Assembly (NCBI GenBank): GCA_033795365.1
Contig: JARYGU010000011.1
Location: 62,001-126,000 of the forward strand
DNA length: 64,000 bases
Source of the DNA: JARYGU01 sp033795365
Lineage (GTDB): Bacteria > Pseudomonadota > Alphaproteobacteria > Rhizobiales > Rhizobiaceae
Reading direction: 5' to 3'
The position numbers were made by a program, and so were the translations under genes. A model generated the notes under the pieces. It saw nothing but the letters and a program-made list of their open reading frames with translations, was not told the origin of the DNA and did no database searches. Below are positions 37,252 to 45,711 of this stretch, in pieces; position 1 is the first letter of the stretch; every line of letters starts with the position of its first letter.

Positions 37252-39263
37252 AACTCCATACCATCGCCGGGGTCCATCGAAACCTGCCGCGCAATATTGT
37301 GCATGCCGCGGGCCAGCATCCTGTTTGCAACAGCATCAGCGTTCGGTTCATCATTGTCGGGATCGAACTCGTTGATGGGCGTTCGGACTGGTTCCGGCGC
37401 GATGTCCTTATGCCGCTCAAGACCTGGCTCGCGGCGCAAGCCGGCATTGGCGGTATCGTTTTCCACCATGACTGTTTCCGATTTTTCCGACAGCCCCCTC
37501 GCCGGGGCGCTGCCGGTCGCGGCCAGGGCCGGAACCTCCTTTAGCGCCGACCAATCATCCGCCTTGGGCGGGACATCGGAATTGAAAACCTCCGGGACCG
37601 GAAGAACGCGTTCCTTGAGCCGCGCATCTTCGAAATACCGGGCCTTCTTCGTCCGGATGGGCGGAACACCCGCGATCATGACGATCTCCTCGTCAGATGG
37701 AAGCTGCATGATCTCCCCGGGCGTCATGAGCGCGCGCGCTGTCTCCTGCCGGGAAACCATGATGTGCGCCAGCCACGGTGCCAGCCGGTGCCCGGCATAA
37801 TTCTGCATCGCGCGCATTTCGGTGGCGGTACCAAGCGAATCCGACACACGTTTGGCTGTCCTCTCGTCATTGGTCGCAAAGCTGACCCTCACATGACAGT
37901 TGTCGAGTATCGAATTGTTCGGACCATAGGCCTTTTCGATCTGGTTAAGGCTCTGGGCAATCAGGAAAGCTTTGATGCCGTAGCCTGCCATAAAGGCGAG
38001 CGCGCTCTCGAAGAAGTCGAGCCTGCCGAGCGCCGGGAACTCGTCGAGCATCATCAGCATTCTGTGGCGGCGACCCTTCGCATGAAGATCTTCCGTCAAC
38101 CGACGGCCGATCTGGTTGAGGACCAAGCGCACAAGCGGCTTGGTTCTGGAAATATCGGATGGCGGTACGACCAGATAAAGCGTGGCCGGCGTCCCCTCCC
38201 CGATCAGATCGGCAATGCGCCAACCGCAACGGCTAGTGACGGCTGCAATCACCGGATCGCGATAAAGGCCGAGGAAGGACATCGCGGTGCTCAAGACGCC
38301 GGACCGCTCGTTATCGGATTTGTTGAGCAATTCACGGGCGGCACTAGCGACGACCGGATGTGGCTCCTCCTCGCCGAGATGAGGGGTGGTCATCATTGCT
38401 CTCAGTGTCATCTCGATCGGCCGGCGCGGATCGGAAAGGAAAGCCGCGACACCGGCGAGCGTCTTGTCCCGTTCGGCATAGAGAACGTGCAGGATCGCAC
38501 CGACCAGGAGCGAGTGGGAGGTCTTCTCCCAATGGTTCCGTTTTTCCAATGACCCCTCGGGGTCCACCAGGACATCGGCAACATTCTGTACGTCCCTTAC
38601 CTCCCATTCGCCCTTGCGTACCTCCAGCAGCGGATTGTAGGGAGAGGAATTCGGATTGGTCGGATCGAACAGCAACACGCGACCGTGTCTTGCCCGGAAT
38701 CCTGCGGTCAGCTCCCAGTTCTCACCCTTGATGTCATGAACGATGCAACTCCCCGGCCATGTCAGCAACGTTGGCACGACAAGTCCAACCCCCTTGCCCG
38801 ATCGTGTCGGAGCAAAGCAGAGCACATGCTCGGCACCGTCGTGACGGAGATAATCGCTCTCGTAGCGGCCAAGCACCACGCCATCATCATCAAGGAGGCC
38901 GGCCTCCTCGATCTCCTCGCGTTCGGCCCAACGCGCGGAGCCGAAGGTGCGAACGTCTTTCGCTTCCCGCGCCCGCCAGATCGACATGAAGATAGCAACG
39001 ACGACCGCGATTAATCCGCCCGACGCTGCGATGGCCCCGCCTTCGAGAAAGATGTTAGGTGCGTAGGCGTCGTAGAAATACCACCACCAAATGACAGCCG
39101 GCGGCGGATAGAGTGGCAAGCCGGCAAGCTCGAACCAGGGAGAACCAAGTTGCGGCTGGAAATCGAGCCGCCAGGCGACCCATTGCGTCGCGCCCCAGAC
39201 CGTAACAAGGACAGTCAGGCACACGACAATGATCTGTTCCCATAGCAGGCGCGTCGCCGACAA
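37248..39263 (-). CDS. traG: Type IV coupling protein TraG (VirD4-like)
   Basis: Membrane ATPase that brings the relaxosome to the channel. The 671 residues have two N-terminal transmembrane regions (IIVVCLTVLVTVWGATQWVA; AASGGLIAVVVAIFMSIW), Walker A CFAPTRSGKGVGLVVPTL, Walker B MLMMLDEFPALG, and a disordered tail. An element shared with trbB lies 83-142 nt upstream of the start. Confidence 0.95.
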   Translation of the reverse strand: MSATRLLWEQIIVVCLTVLVTVWGATQWVAWRLDFQPQLGSPWFELAGLPLYPPPAVIWWWYFYDAYAPNIFLEGGAIAASGGLIAVVVAIFMSIWRAREAKDVRTFGSARWAEREEIEEAGLLDDDGVVLGRYESDYLRHDGAEHVLCFAPTRSGKGVGLVVPTLLTWPGSCIVHDIKGENWELTAGFRARHGRVLLFDPTNPNSSPYNPLLEVRKGEWEVRDVQNVADVLVDPEGSLEKRNHWEKTSHSLLVGAILHVLYAERDKTLAGVAAFLSDPRRPIEMTLRAMMTTPHLGEEEPHPVVASAARELLNKSDNERSGVLSTAMSFLGLYRDPVIAAVTSRCGWRIADLIGEGTPATLYLVVPPSDISRTKPLVRLVLNQIGRRLTEDLHAKGRRHRMLMMLDEFPALGRLDFFESALAFMAGYGIKAFLIAQSLNQIEKAYGPNNSILDNCHVRVSFATNDERTAKRVSDSLGTATEMRAMQNYAGHRLAPWLAHIMVSRQETARALMTPGEIMQLPSDEEIVMIAGVPPIRTKKARYFEDARLKERVLPVPEVFNSDVPPKADDWSALKEVPALAATGSAPARGLSEKSETVMVENDTANAGLRREPGLERHKDIAPEPVRTPINEFDPDNDEPNADAVANRMLARGMHNIARQVSMDPGDGMEL

Positions 39264-39345
39264 GCCGGAAACTCCCTTCTGAACATGGCTTCACGTCCAG
39301 AAAAATGGTCTCATGACTTATTTCAATATCATAGGTCGGGAACGG

Positions 39346-39405
39346 CGTAGGTTGGCGAAGGCCGTTGTAAAAATACTTGCGGGCTGCGGGGCCGGTCCAT
39401 GCCGT
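39346..39405 (-). promoter_or_regulatory. Element upstream of traG, shared with trbB
   Basis: Second copy of the 60-bp element: CGTAGG at 39346-39351, AAAAATACTTG at 39369-39379, TGCGGGGC at 39385-39392, and GGTCCATGCCGT ending at 39405. Order and spacing match 23455-23515. It sits between traG and vapC. Confidence 0.55.
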
Positions 39406-39414
39406 CACCGCCCC

Positions 39415-39855
39415 CTATTGTATGGTGGGCAACTGCCTCAGCGGATTGGCGAGCGGAACGCCCAGTGGCTCGAAATGTCGCTCATTGGCCGTCAGAACGG
39501 TGAGTCCGTGTGCGGCTGCGGTCGCGGCAATGGCGATGTCCTCGAAACCAGGATCATGAGCCCGCGCCCGATCGAGGATCAGCCCGGCGTGCCTAGCCTC
39601 CTCGACACCGAACGGCAGGATGCGGCCGGCATAGAAATGCTCTATTGCCGCAAGCCAGCGGCGAAGGTTCTGCGCCTTCGTCGTCGCCTCGATCCTTTTG
39701 GCGCGGGCAATCCCGGCCTCGATCTCGGCGATGGTGATCGCTGAAAGATAGAGGCGGTCGCCATGAGCGCGCACCCAGGCGGCGAATGCCTCGACGCCGA
39801 CCTGGCGCTTCGTCGGCGCATCGGCGGAGACAATGTTGGTGTCCAGGAGATACAA
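39415..39855 (-). CDS. vapC: VapC-type PIN-domain toxin
   Basis: 146-residue PIN-domain ribonuclease: N-terminal YLLDTNIVS with D5, the mid Glu in TIAEIEAGIARAKR, and DIAIAATAAAHGLTVLTANE near the C-terminus supply the acidic site. It follows its antitoxin gene by 2 nt. Such pairs stabilise mobile elements by killing or arresting cells that lose them. It lies between traG and the relaxase gene. Confidence 0.9.
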   Translation of the reverse strand: MYLLDTNIVSADAPTKRQVGVEAFAAWVRAHGDRLYLSAITIAEIEAGIARAKRIEATTKAQNLRRWLAAIEHFYAGRILPFGVEEARHAGLILDRARAHDPGFEDIAIAATAAAHGLTVLTANERHFEPLGVPLANPLRQLPTIQ

Positions 39856-39857
39856 GA

Positions 39858-40109
39858 TCAGAGACCGTTTTCACGCAACGCACGGGCGGGCTTGCGCGGA
39901 CGTTCGGGAATATCTGCCGGTTCGCCAGGAAAGGCGAGAAGCAGATCGGCAAAGTCCGGCACCCTGGAGACCCGCTGCCATTCTTCGAAGGAAACCAAAA
40001 CCGCTTCCTTGCGGCCATGCCGGGTGATGACAGTCGGCTCTCCCGCCATGGCCTGATCGACCACAGCGGAAAGCGTCGCCTTCGCGTCCTTGAGCTGAAT
40101 TTCCTTCAT
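39858..40109 (-). CDS. vapB: Phd/YefM-type antitoxin of the VapC pair
   Basis: 83 residues beginning KEIQLKDAKATLSAVVDQAMAGEPTVITRHGRKEAVLVS, the Phd/YefM DNA-binding domain, with a charged C-terminal tail that should wrap the toxin. A perfect palindrome 11 nt upstream of the start is the likely autoregulatory operator. Confidence 0.9.
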   Translation of the reverse strand: MKEIQLKDAKATLSAVVDQAMAGEPTVITRHGRKEAVLVSFEEWQRVSRVPDFADLLLAFPGEPADIPERPRKPARALRENGL

Positions 40110-40120
40110 GGCATTTCTCC

Positions 40121-40142
40121 ATATGACTACCGATAGTCATAT
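40121..40142. promoter_or_regulatory. Palindromic operator of the vapBC pair
   Basis: ATATGACTA-ccga-TAGTCATAT: perfect 9-bp arms and a 4-nt spacer, upstream of the antitoxin ATG at 40109. Phd-family antitoxins repress from such palindromes. Confidence 0.7.
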
Positions 40143-40183
40143 ATGATTGCGCCGGCTTCAATCAAGCGGGGGCTGGACTTCAT

Positions 40184-41920
40184 TCACAAGCCAAGCCCGC
40201 GCTTGCGGCCAAAGCTCCAGTCCACACCACCGTCGACGCGGGCCACGCCCGAGATATGCTGGCCGATATGTTTCTCGATGGAAGGCGTCCATGGCACGAG
40301 GCTGAAACCGAGACCATCGTCGACCATCGCGAAGCGGCCGGAAGCAAGGGTAAAGCGCTGCTGATAGGTGCCGGCAACATACTCCCCGGCAGCAGGTTTC
40401 TGATACGGTATGTTCATTTCACTGGAGAGCTTTTCGCCGAGTGCGTCCAGTTCGCGTTGCCGGAGCGTGCCGAGCAGGTTGCGGGCGAAGACGACACGCT
40501 CGCCCTCGCGCCGCGCCAGTCCATCCCCGATCAGATGTTCGGTTCGCGCCTCCATCGCCTGTTTGACGTCCAGACCAAAGCCGCCGCCGAGATCGACCGG
40601 GTCGCGGGCGACAAGCTGGCGGTCGAGCCAGGTGGCTCCGTCGGCCGTAGTCTGAGTCTCAATCGGGAGATCGGAACGAACGGCAAGCGCAACACGGCGC
40701 TCGCCACGCGCGTCCTCGAAGGAGCGTAGCTCGACAATCGAACCCGGCGCACCGTCCCCGGCCGCCTCGATGTCGGGAAGACGGATGTGATGGGTGCGGC
40801 CATCCACGCCGTCGACCACGGCAAAGGCCGTGCCGCGCAGCTCGTCGTCCAAGCCGCGCTCGACCAGCCGGCCGATGACCGGCTCACCATGCGTTTCGCC
40901 GGAGAGCACGTAGTCGGTCAGCCCGCGCTCGATGCCGCGTTCGGTCAGCGCCCTGTGCATCCGCTTGATGATGTCGCCGCGCTCACCAAGCTCGCGCAAG
41001 GTGGCTTCCGCCTCTTCGGCAATCACCCATTGGCCGGGGCCGGAAGCTTGGGCGAGACCGAGGCTTTCGAGCTTGCGCAGCCGCCCCACCTTCAGGGACA
41101 GATATTCGTCCGGCTTCTGGTCCGGCGCCGGAGCGAGATCGAGAAAGCCGTAGCGATCGGCATCGCGGACAAGCTGGCGGTCGAGCTGCGTCCAGCGCTC
41201 GGCGTCGATCTGACGTTCGATCGAGCGGCGGATGTCGATGTCGGTGCGCGGTCCGAGTTCCTGGGTGATGAGGTCCTGTGCCCGGTTGCGCATCCCCTCC
41301 TTGATGTAGTCGCGGGAGATGACCAGATCGTTGCCGTCGTCGGCGCGGCCGCGCAGGATGACATGGACGTGAGGATGCTCGGTGTTCCAATGATCGACGG
41401 CTATCCAATCGAGCTTCGAGCCAAGATCCTTCTCGACGCTCGCCATCAACTCGCGGGTGAAGCTCTTCAGGTCGGACATTTCCAGGGCATCGTCCGGGGA
41501 GACGATGAACCGGAAATGATGCCGGTCGACCTCGCAGCGCTCGGCGAATTCCTTCGCGTCCGCTTCGTCGGTTTCCGGACCGAACATGCGGGCATTCTCG
41601 CCGTCACGGGTCACGCCGTCACGGCGCAGATAGGCGAGATGAGCCTTGAGAGGTGCCGATCGCGCCGTATGCCGGACGACGCGGGTCTTGATGACGGCGC
41701 CGCGTGAACGGCCGGTGATAAGCCGATTGGCGCGCACGCTCGCCAATCGGCCGCGGCCGAAGCGGGAGCCACGTCCCGAGGTGAGCTTGCCGGAGCGGGA
41801 CACACGCCCGCCGGCCTTCTGCGCCGCAGCCAAAACCTGGGCGATGAACGGCCTTGCCCTTTGGGCCTTGCTGGAGCGGATGCGGCCGGGTCGGACGCGG
41901 AAATCGTCGCCCCTGCTCAT
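40184..41920 (-). CDS. Relaxase (VirD2-like, DUF3363 type)
   Basis: Nicks DNA at oriT and leads the strand into the recipient. 578 residues: a basic N-terminus, then the relaxase domain with the three-His metal site in EHPHVHVILRG (H182, H184, H186) and upstream HHFRFIVSPDDALEM. The DUF3363 region fills the C-terminal half. A catalytic Tyr, expected near the N-terminal domain, was not assigned with confidence (Y98 in AHLAYLRRDG is a candidate). The ATG overlaps the stop of a small upstream ORF. Confidence 0.9.
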   Translation of the reverse strand: MSRGDDFRVRPGRIRSSKAQRARPFIAQVLAAAQKAGGRVSRSGKLTSGRGSRFGRGRLASVRANRLITGRSRGAVIKTRVVRHTARSAPLKAHLAYLRRDGVTRDGENARMFGPETDEADAKEFAERCEVDRHHFRFIVSPDDALEMSDLKSFTRELMASVEKDLGSKLDWIAVDHWNTEHPHVHVILRGRADDGNDLVISRDYIKEGMRNRAQDLITQELGPRTDIDIRRSIERQIDAERWTQLDRQLVRDADRYGFLDLAPAPDQKPDEYLSLKVGRLRKLESLGLAQASGPGQWVIAEEAEATLRELGERGDIIKRMHRALTERGIERGLTDYVLSGETHGEPVIGRLVERGLDDELRGTAFAVVDGVDGRTHHIRLPDIEAAGDGAPGSIVELRSFEDARGERRVALAVRSDLPIETQTTADGATWLDRQLVARDPVDLGGGFGLDVKQAMEARTEHLIGDGLARREGERVVFARNLLGTLRQRELDALGEKLSSEMNIPYQKPAAGEYVAGTYQQRFTLASGRFAMVDDGLGFSLVPWTPSIEKHIGQHISGVARVDGGVDWSFGRKRGLGL

Positions 41921-42165
41921 GGGGTTTTCCGCTGTGATGTGCGATTTTCACGGAAATCATTCGATAATTCGCAGACACGCTCCTCGCGCTCAAGCGCCGT
42001 AATGTGCGTGACGTTCCGAAAAAGCCAATCGAAACAACCGACCGACCGAGCCGCGATGTGCGGCTTTTTATCCCGCCTTCCTCCGGTTGTTGGCGACGCC
42101 CCTCCCCGGCGTCCCGCAATCGCTACGACGCCGTTCGCGGCGCTACGGCGGAACACGATGGTCAT
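41917..42165 (-). CDS. Possible small ORF between transglycosylase and relaxase genes (82 aa)
   Basis: Starts with ATG overlapping the transglycosylase stop (ATGA) and ends with TGA overlapping the relaxase ATG (ATGA), so it fits the tiled operon exactly. The product is basic and matches no family I know. High GC makes an open frame of this length possible by chance, and the stretch could instead be an oriT-like spacer. Low confidence. Confidence 0.3.
   Translation of the reverse strand: MTIVFRRSAANGVVAIAGRRGGASPTTGGRRDKKPHIAARSVGCFDWLFRNVTHITALEREERVCELSNDFRENRTSQRKTP
42049..42065. other. Hairpin near the relaxase gene
   Basis: AGCCGC-gatgt-GCGGCT, 6-bp perfect stem, followed on the plus strand by TTTTTA. 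No plus-strand gene ends here, so a terminator role is doubtful; a structure near the nick region is another option. Confidence 0.35.
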
Positions 42166-43166
42166 CGAAGCACCTCCTGATCTCCGGCACGACGCACGAA
42201 CAGACCATCGGACGGCGGCGCGAGCGAGGTAACGTCGGTGATCGTGCCGGCGCTGGACGGCCGATCATCCGCGGTTTGGTCACCGCCAGCGGGAACTGAC
42301 ATGCGAGCGACGAAGAGAGGCGCGACGGACCATTCAGGGCGCGTCGGTCGATCCGCCGTGCGATATCCAACGGTGGCAACGGAATCGATCATGGGCACGA
42401 TCTTCGCCATGTAGGCGACGGTCTCAGTGGGCAGCGGATCGCCTGTGACGAGATGCTTTTTGTAACGGCCGGGACCAGCATTGTAGGCGGCGAGGAACCC
42501 GGGTGAGCCGTAGAGTTCATGCAGTTCCGCGAGATAGGCGGCGCCGGCGAGGATGTTGTCGCGCGGATCGAAAGGATCGTCGCCAAGGCCGTGCCGGACG
42601 CGCAACTCCTGCCATGTCGCGGGCATGATCTGCATCAGCCCCATCGCGCCTTTCCGCGAAACAGCCTGCGGATCATGATCGCTTTCGACGCGCATGACTG
42701 CGCGTATCCAACGCTCGGGAATGGCGAAGCGCCCGCCGGCTTCCGCGACGTAGGATGCCCAGGGATCAACCGCCACGGCTACCGTGGCCGTGCGGGCCGC
42801 CGACATTGTGTGTGCCGGAGGATCAGCCCACGCCGCGCACGGTGCCGTCCCGCTCATGGTACCCGCGATGAGCCACACCATGAGCGCCGGGAGGGCGGCG
42901 CAAAGACCGCCGGCCCGATTGCCCCTCAGCCTGCCATCGTGCTCGCGGCGGCCAAGGGCAAGGCTGCGCCGCCGGCCTGGATTTTTCGGACGGGCAACAT
43001 CTGTAGGCCTGTCCGCTTCCCGGAAAATCGGCGGCCACCCTTGACCTCTGCTGCGCGCGACGGCCGCCCGATGGGCGATCGGGTCGAGGGGAGTGATCGG
43101 CACATGATCGATCAAGGGGAGTGAGCCTGAAGGTTTGCAGGAAGAATGGCAGCGCATGAGGGTCAT
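42162..43166 (-). CDS. Lytic transglycosylase of the transfer system
   Basis: Cuts peptidoglycan so that the channel can cross the wall. 334 residues: an arginine-rich N-terminus, a hydrophobic export segment (GLCAALPALMVWLIAGTMSG, about residues 84-103), and the SLT domain with the catalytic Glu in RAVMRVESDHDPQAVS, followed by GAMGLMQIMPATW and AYNAGPGRYKK. The ATG at 43166 overlaps the DUF736 stop (ATGA). The export segment lies unusually deep, so a later start is possible. Confidence 0.87.
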   Translation of the reverse strand: MTLMRCHSSCKPSGSLPLIDHVPITPLDPIAHRAAVARSRGQGWPPIFREADRPTDVARPKNPGRRRSLALGRREHDGRLRGNRAGGLCAALPALMVWLIAGTMSGTAPCAAWADPPAHTMSAARTATVAVAVDPWASYVAEAGGRFAIPERWIRAVMRVESDHDPQAVSRKGAMGLMQIMPATWQELRVRHGLGDDPFDPRDNILAGAAYLAELHELYGSPGFLAAYNAGPGRYKKHLVTGDPLPTETVAYMAKIVPMIDSVATVGYRTADRPTRPEWSVAPLFVARMSVPAGGDQTADDRPSSAGTITDVTSLAPPSDGLFVRRAGDQEVLR

Positions 43167-43489
43167 GCCTGATCGTCGCGCCGCGTCTTGCGCGTCCAGT
43201 GAAGATTCCATGAGTCCTTCTTCGTGTCGGACTCGAACATGCGGGCGCGGATCGGTTCGATGAAGGAAGGGTCGTCGATGGTAACGGACAGATACGCCCC
43301 TGCCCGGTCGCCGGTCCGATCCCACGCCGCGCCGACCTCCATGCCATCGGCGAAGACACGGTGGTTCGGCGCGTTCTCGATGTCGCCGCCGTCGGTCGGC
43401 AAGATGGTCACTTCGGCGTCGAGAATGAGCGTGCGGATTCGACCGAAAAATCCGTCAGCATTACGGGTGAAGGTGCCGATCTGGGGCAT
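43163..43489 (-). CDS. DUF736 protein
   Basis: 108 residues starting MPQIGTFTRNADGFFGRI with the C-terminal pattern SVTIDDPSFIEPIRARMFE, the DUF736 family common on rhizobial and other alphaproteobacterial transfer elements. No function is known. The frame is open to 43564, but the ATG at 43489 starts the family match. A second intact copy (62884-63204) and a decayed third copy (63505-63830) lie in this window. Confidence 0.88.
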   Translation of the reverse strand: MPQIGTFTRNADGFFGRIRTLILDAEVTILPTDGGDIENAPNHRVFADGMEVGAAWDRTGDRAGAYLSVTIDDPSFIEPIRARMFESDTKKDSWNLHWTRKTRRDDQA

Positions 43490-43523
43490 TGGGAAAACTC
43501 CTGCGGTTGAAGAAGCGAGCCGT

Positions 43524-44084
43524 TCACGGCTCGTCGGAAACCGGCTCGCGAAAACTGTCCGCAACCGGATCGGGATCGTCGGTGGTCCAGAGCGGGACAG
43601 CCCGGCCGACGACGGTTGAAAGCTGAAGCGGCCCGAAATAGCGGCCGTCGAAACTGTCGGAACTGTCCCAATTCATGAAAAAGGCTTCGCCTTCGGCAAC
43701 CTTCCGGCAGCCTTGCCAGATGGGCAGAGGACGGTCTTGGCCATCGCGCTCGCGGGCCTGCCCATAGGTCATGCCGTAGGCGGAGATCACTGTGCCGTTC
43801 CGGCAGACGGTAGTTCCGACAAGCGCCAGCACGCGCTTGAGGAGCGGCAGGCCCTTCGGCAAATAGCCGCGTTCGTCGAGGAAGTCGGCCAGTTCGTCCG
43901 GCGGCACAACGACAGCGAGGTCGCCGATCAACAGCGCGCCGCCGCGCTCGATCCGATAGAGGCCGACCGGCACACTGCCCGACGCGTTCCAGATGAAGCG
44001 GAAATCGGGCCGGCTCCACTCCGGCACGACGATCAGGGCGGCACCGGCCAGCATCACGGCAAGCGTCCCACCGCGCGCCGTCAT
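43524..44084 (-). CDS. traF: TraF-type S26 signal peptidase
   Basis: 186-residue membrane serine peptidase that matures the pilin in this class of transfer system. An N-terminal helix (AVMLAGAALIVVP) is followed by the catalytic Ser region NASGSVPVGLYRI (S37) and the Lys region LLKRVLALVG (K83). The later block FFMNWDSSDSFDGRYFGPL is typical of TraF. The start overlaps the DUF2840 stop. Confidence 0.92.
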   Translation of the reverse strand: MTARGGTLAVMLAGAALIVVPEWSRPDFRFIWNASGSVPVGLYRIERGGALLIGDLAVVVPPDELADFLDERGYLPKGLPLLKRVLALVGTTVCRNGTVISAYGMTYGQARERDGQDRPLPIWQGCRKVAEGEAFFMNWDSSDSFDGRYFGPLQLSTVVGRAVPLWTTDDPDPVADSFREPVSDEP

Positions 44085-44575
44085 GGCTGCACCCCGCGGC
44101 GCCGCAGCCAGGCGCGATGCTGTGCGGGGGAATAGGCGCGGAAAGGCTCGTTGACGCTGAGACGGTTATAGATGTGCCGCCAATGATCCGGTGCAACATC
44201 GGTCGGGTCAATGTCGAGTGTCTCGATCGCATCGATCGTCTTCAGCACGATCTCGACCTTCGGCCAGCCGTGGATGCGCAGCAGGATTTCGCCGCCGGGA
44301 CGAACGAAGGGCAGCGTCTGGTATGGTTCAATGGAGCTGACAGCGCGCACGATGTCGATGCGCGAGATGATCGTGCCGTGATCGTTGCCGGCCCAACGGA
44401 CGAACGCGAAAATGCTGCCGGGCGCGAAGCTGACGATACGACGGTGGCGATCGAGCTTCTGTTCTGCAGCGATCGAACCGAAGCGTATCCAATGCTCGAT
44501 CCGTTTTTCGCGCCATGTGAGTTCGACCAGCGTTCGGTCCGATAAAGTGTTGTTGAAGCGCGGTCCCATAATCAT
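44081..44575 (-). CDS. DUF2840 protein
   Basis: 164 residues (LVELTWREKRIEHWIRFGS; FAPGSIFAFVRWAGNDHGTI; QHRAWLRRRGV) of the DUF2840 family, regularly located before traF in this backbone. No membrane segment or enzymatic motif is visible, and no function is known. ATGA overlaps on both sides. In related elements parA precedes it; here it is preceded by a weak short ORF. Confidence 0.85.
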   Translation of the reverse strand: MIMGPRFNNTLSDRTLVELTWREKRIEHWIRFGSIAAEQKLDRHRRIVSFAPGSIFAFVRWAGNDHGTIISRIDIVRAVSSIEPYQTLPFVRPGGEILLRIHGWPKVEIVLKTIDAIETLDIDPTDVAPDHWRHIYNRLSVNEPFRAYSPAQHRAWLRRRGVQP

Positions 44576-44817
44576 CGGCGCTCCTCCCCGCGAAGGTACA
44601 AAGCGATGCCCGCTGGTGGTGCGATCGGTTCTTGCTCGGCGGAGATTTTGGCGGGTCGCGTTAGGAAGAAGCCGAAGGATTCTGGGTTAGCACCGTTAGG
44701 ACGGTCAATTATCGAAAGGCCGCGGACGGTTACGCCCGATGTCGGTCCCCGATAGTACGGCAATCCGGTCCCCGATAGTACGGGCCTTCCAGTCCTGGAT
44801 AGTACGGGTCTGTCCAC
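44572..44817 (-). CDS. Possible short ORF between repA and DUF2840 gene
   Basis: Begins at a GTG just after the repA stop and ends with TGA overlapping the DUF2840 ATG. The first part is translated from the iterons (VLSRTG..VLSGTG), while the end (FGFFLTRPAKISAEQEPIAPP) looks more protein-like. It occupies the position where parA is usual. It may be a remnant or not a gene. Confidence 0.22.
   Translation of the reverse strand: MDRPVLSRTGRPVLSGTGLPYYRGPTSGVTVRGLSIIDRPNGANPESFGFFLTRPAKISAEQEPIAPPAGIALYLRGEERR
44744..44807. repeat. Iteron-like direct repeats by repA
   Basis: Three 17-bp direct repeats, GGTCCCCGATAGTACGG at 44744-44760 and 44767-44783, and AGTCCTGGATAGTACGG at 44791-44807; starts are 23 and 24 bp apart. 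Together with the adjacent repA gene they are likely RepA binding sites in a replication origin or copy-control region. Confidence 0.65.
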
Positions 44818-44824
44818 AGTTTGC

Positions 44825-45697
44825 TCACAATCTCGCCGCGCGGCGGCGCGACAGGCGTAGCGCAGCTGCAAGCGGATCGGTTGGCGTTGGCTGAAAGGTC
44901 AGGCGGATACGGCGATCCGGGTCGGTCACAAGGGCAAGCCGGTAACCGGGCAAAGGCTGCCGCCGGACAATGGCGCGCAGGTCATAGGCAAAATGCTTGA
45001 GGGGAGAGAGGGAGCCGGATTTCAGATAGAGGTGCTCGAGGTCGAAGCTCCACCCCCATGTCTGGCGACCGCCGTGCTTGCGCACCAGACGATAAAGCCA
45101 GCGCTCCAAGCCGCCCCTCAGTTCGAAATACGCTGGATCGATGGTGAGGATTAACGCATCATCGATAACGCCGGCATAGAACCAATCGGCGAGGATGAGT
45201 TCGATACCGAGCGGCCGGCCGGCTGCATCCAGCCGCTCCTTCCACTCGGCGATCCATGAGAAGCGATGCCGGCGCCGTTCGGCCGGCTGACGAATGGAGG
45301 TTACGACGGTGGTGGATTGCAGGCGGTCAAGCGCCGCTTTCAGCCTCCCGTAATTCAGCCCGGAATCCGTACGGCCGACGAAGGTGAGGATCTCGTATGG
45401 GGTCGCCGACATGAAGCGGGAGGTACGCAAGCCTCGGTCGCGCGCCTCCACAATCTGAGAGGCTGCCCAGATCAGCACGTCAGCGTCCCATATGGTCGCC
45501 ATGCCGTGTTCGACGGTGGCCTCCACGCGGATCGACACATTGCCCATGCGGAAGTCGATCGGCGTTACGCGGCGGGATTTGGCGAGGGAAAAGAACGGCC
45601 AGGACATGAGGTCCTGGGCGTCGCGAGCGGCGATGTCGCCGCCGGTCGGCCGAAACAGTTCGAGCTGCTGTCCCTGATATGTCCTGTGCGCTGACAT
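44825..45697 (-). CDS. repA: Replication initiator protein RepA
   Basis: 290 residues of the RepA replication initiator family found on alphaproteobacterial plasmids and integrative elements. Characteristic blocks: MSWPFFSLAKSRRVTPIDFR, TPYEILTFVGRTDSGLNYGRL and WGWSFDLEHLYLKSGSLSPL. The winged-helix part should bind the iterons at 44744-44807. No parA or parB follows. An AlpA-like HTH gene lies 14 nt upstream. Confidence 0.92.
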   Translation of the reverse strand: MSAHRTYQGQQLELFRPTGGDIAARDAQDLMSWPFFSLAKSRRVTPIDFRMGNVSIRVEATVEHGMATIWDADVLIWAASQIVEARDRGLRTSRFMSATPYEILTFVGRTDSGLNYGRLKAALDRLQSTTVVTSIRQPAERRRHRFSWIAEWKERLDAAGRPLGIELILADWFYAGVIDDALILTIDPAYFELRGGLERWLYRLVRKHGGRQTWGWSFDLEHLYLKSGSLSPLKHFAYDLRAIVRRQPLPGYRLALVTDPDRRIRLTFQPTPTDPLAAALRLSRRRAARL

Positions 45698-45711
45698 GGG
45701 CAGCCGTCCGC

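Noticed and set aside
42049..42070. Rho-independent terminator on the plus strand
   Set aside because: Hairpin and T-run are present, but no plus-strand gene ends upstream; listed only as a hairpin.
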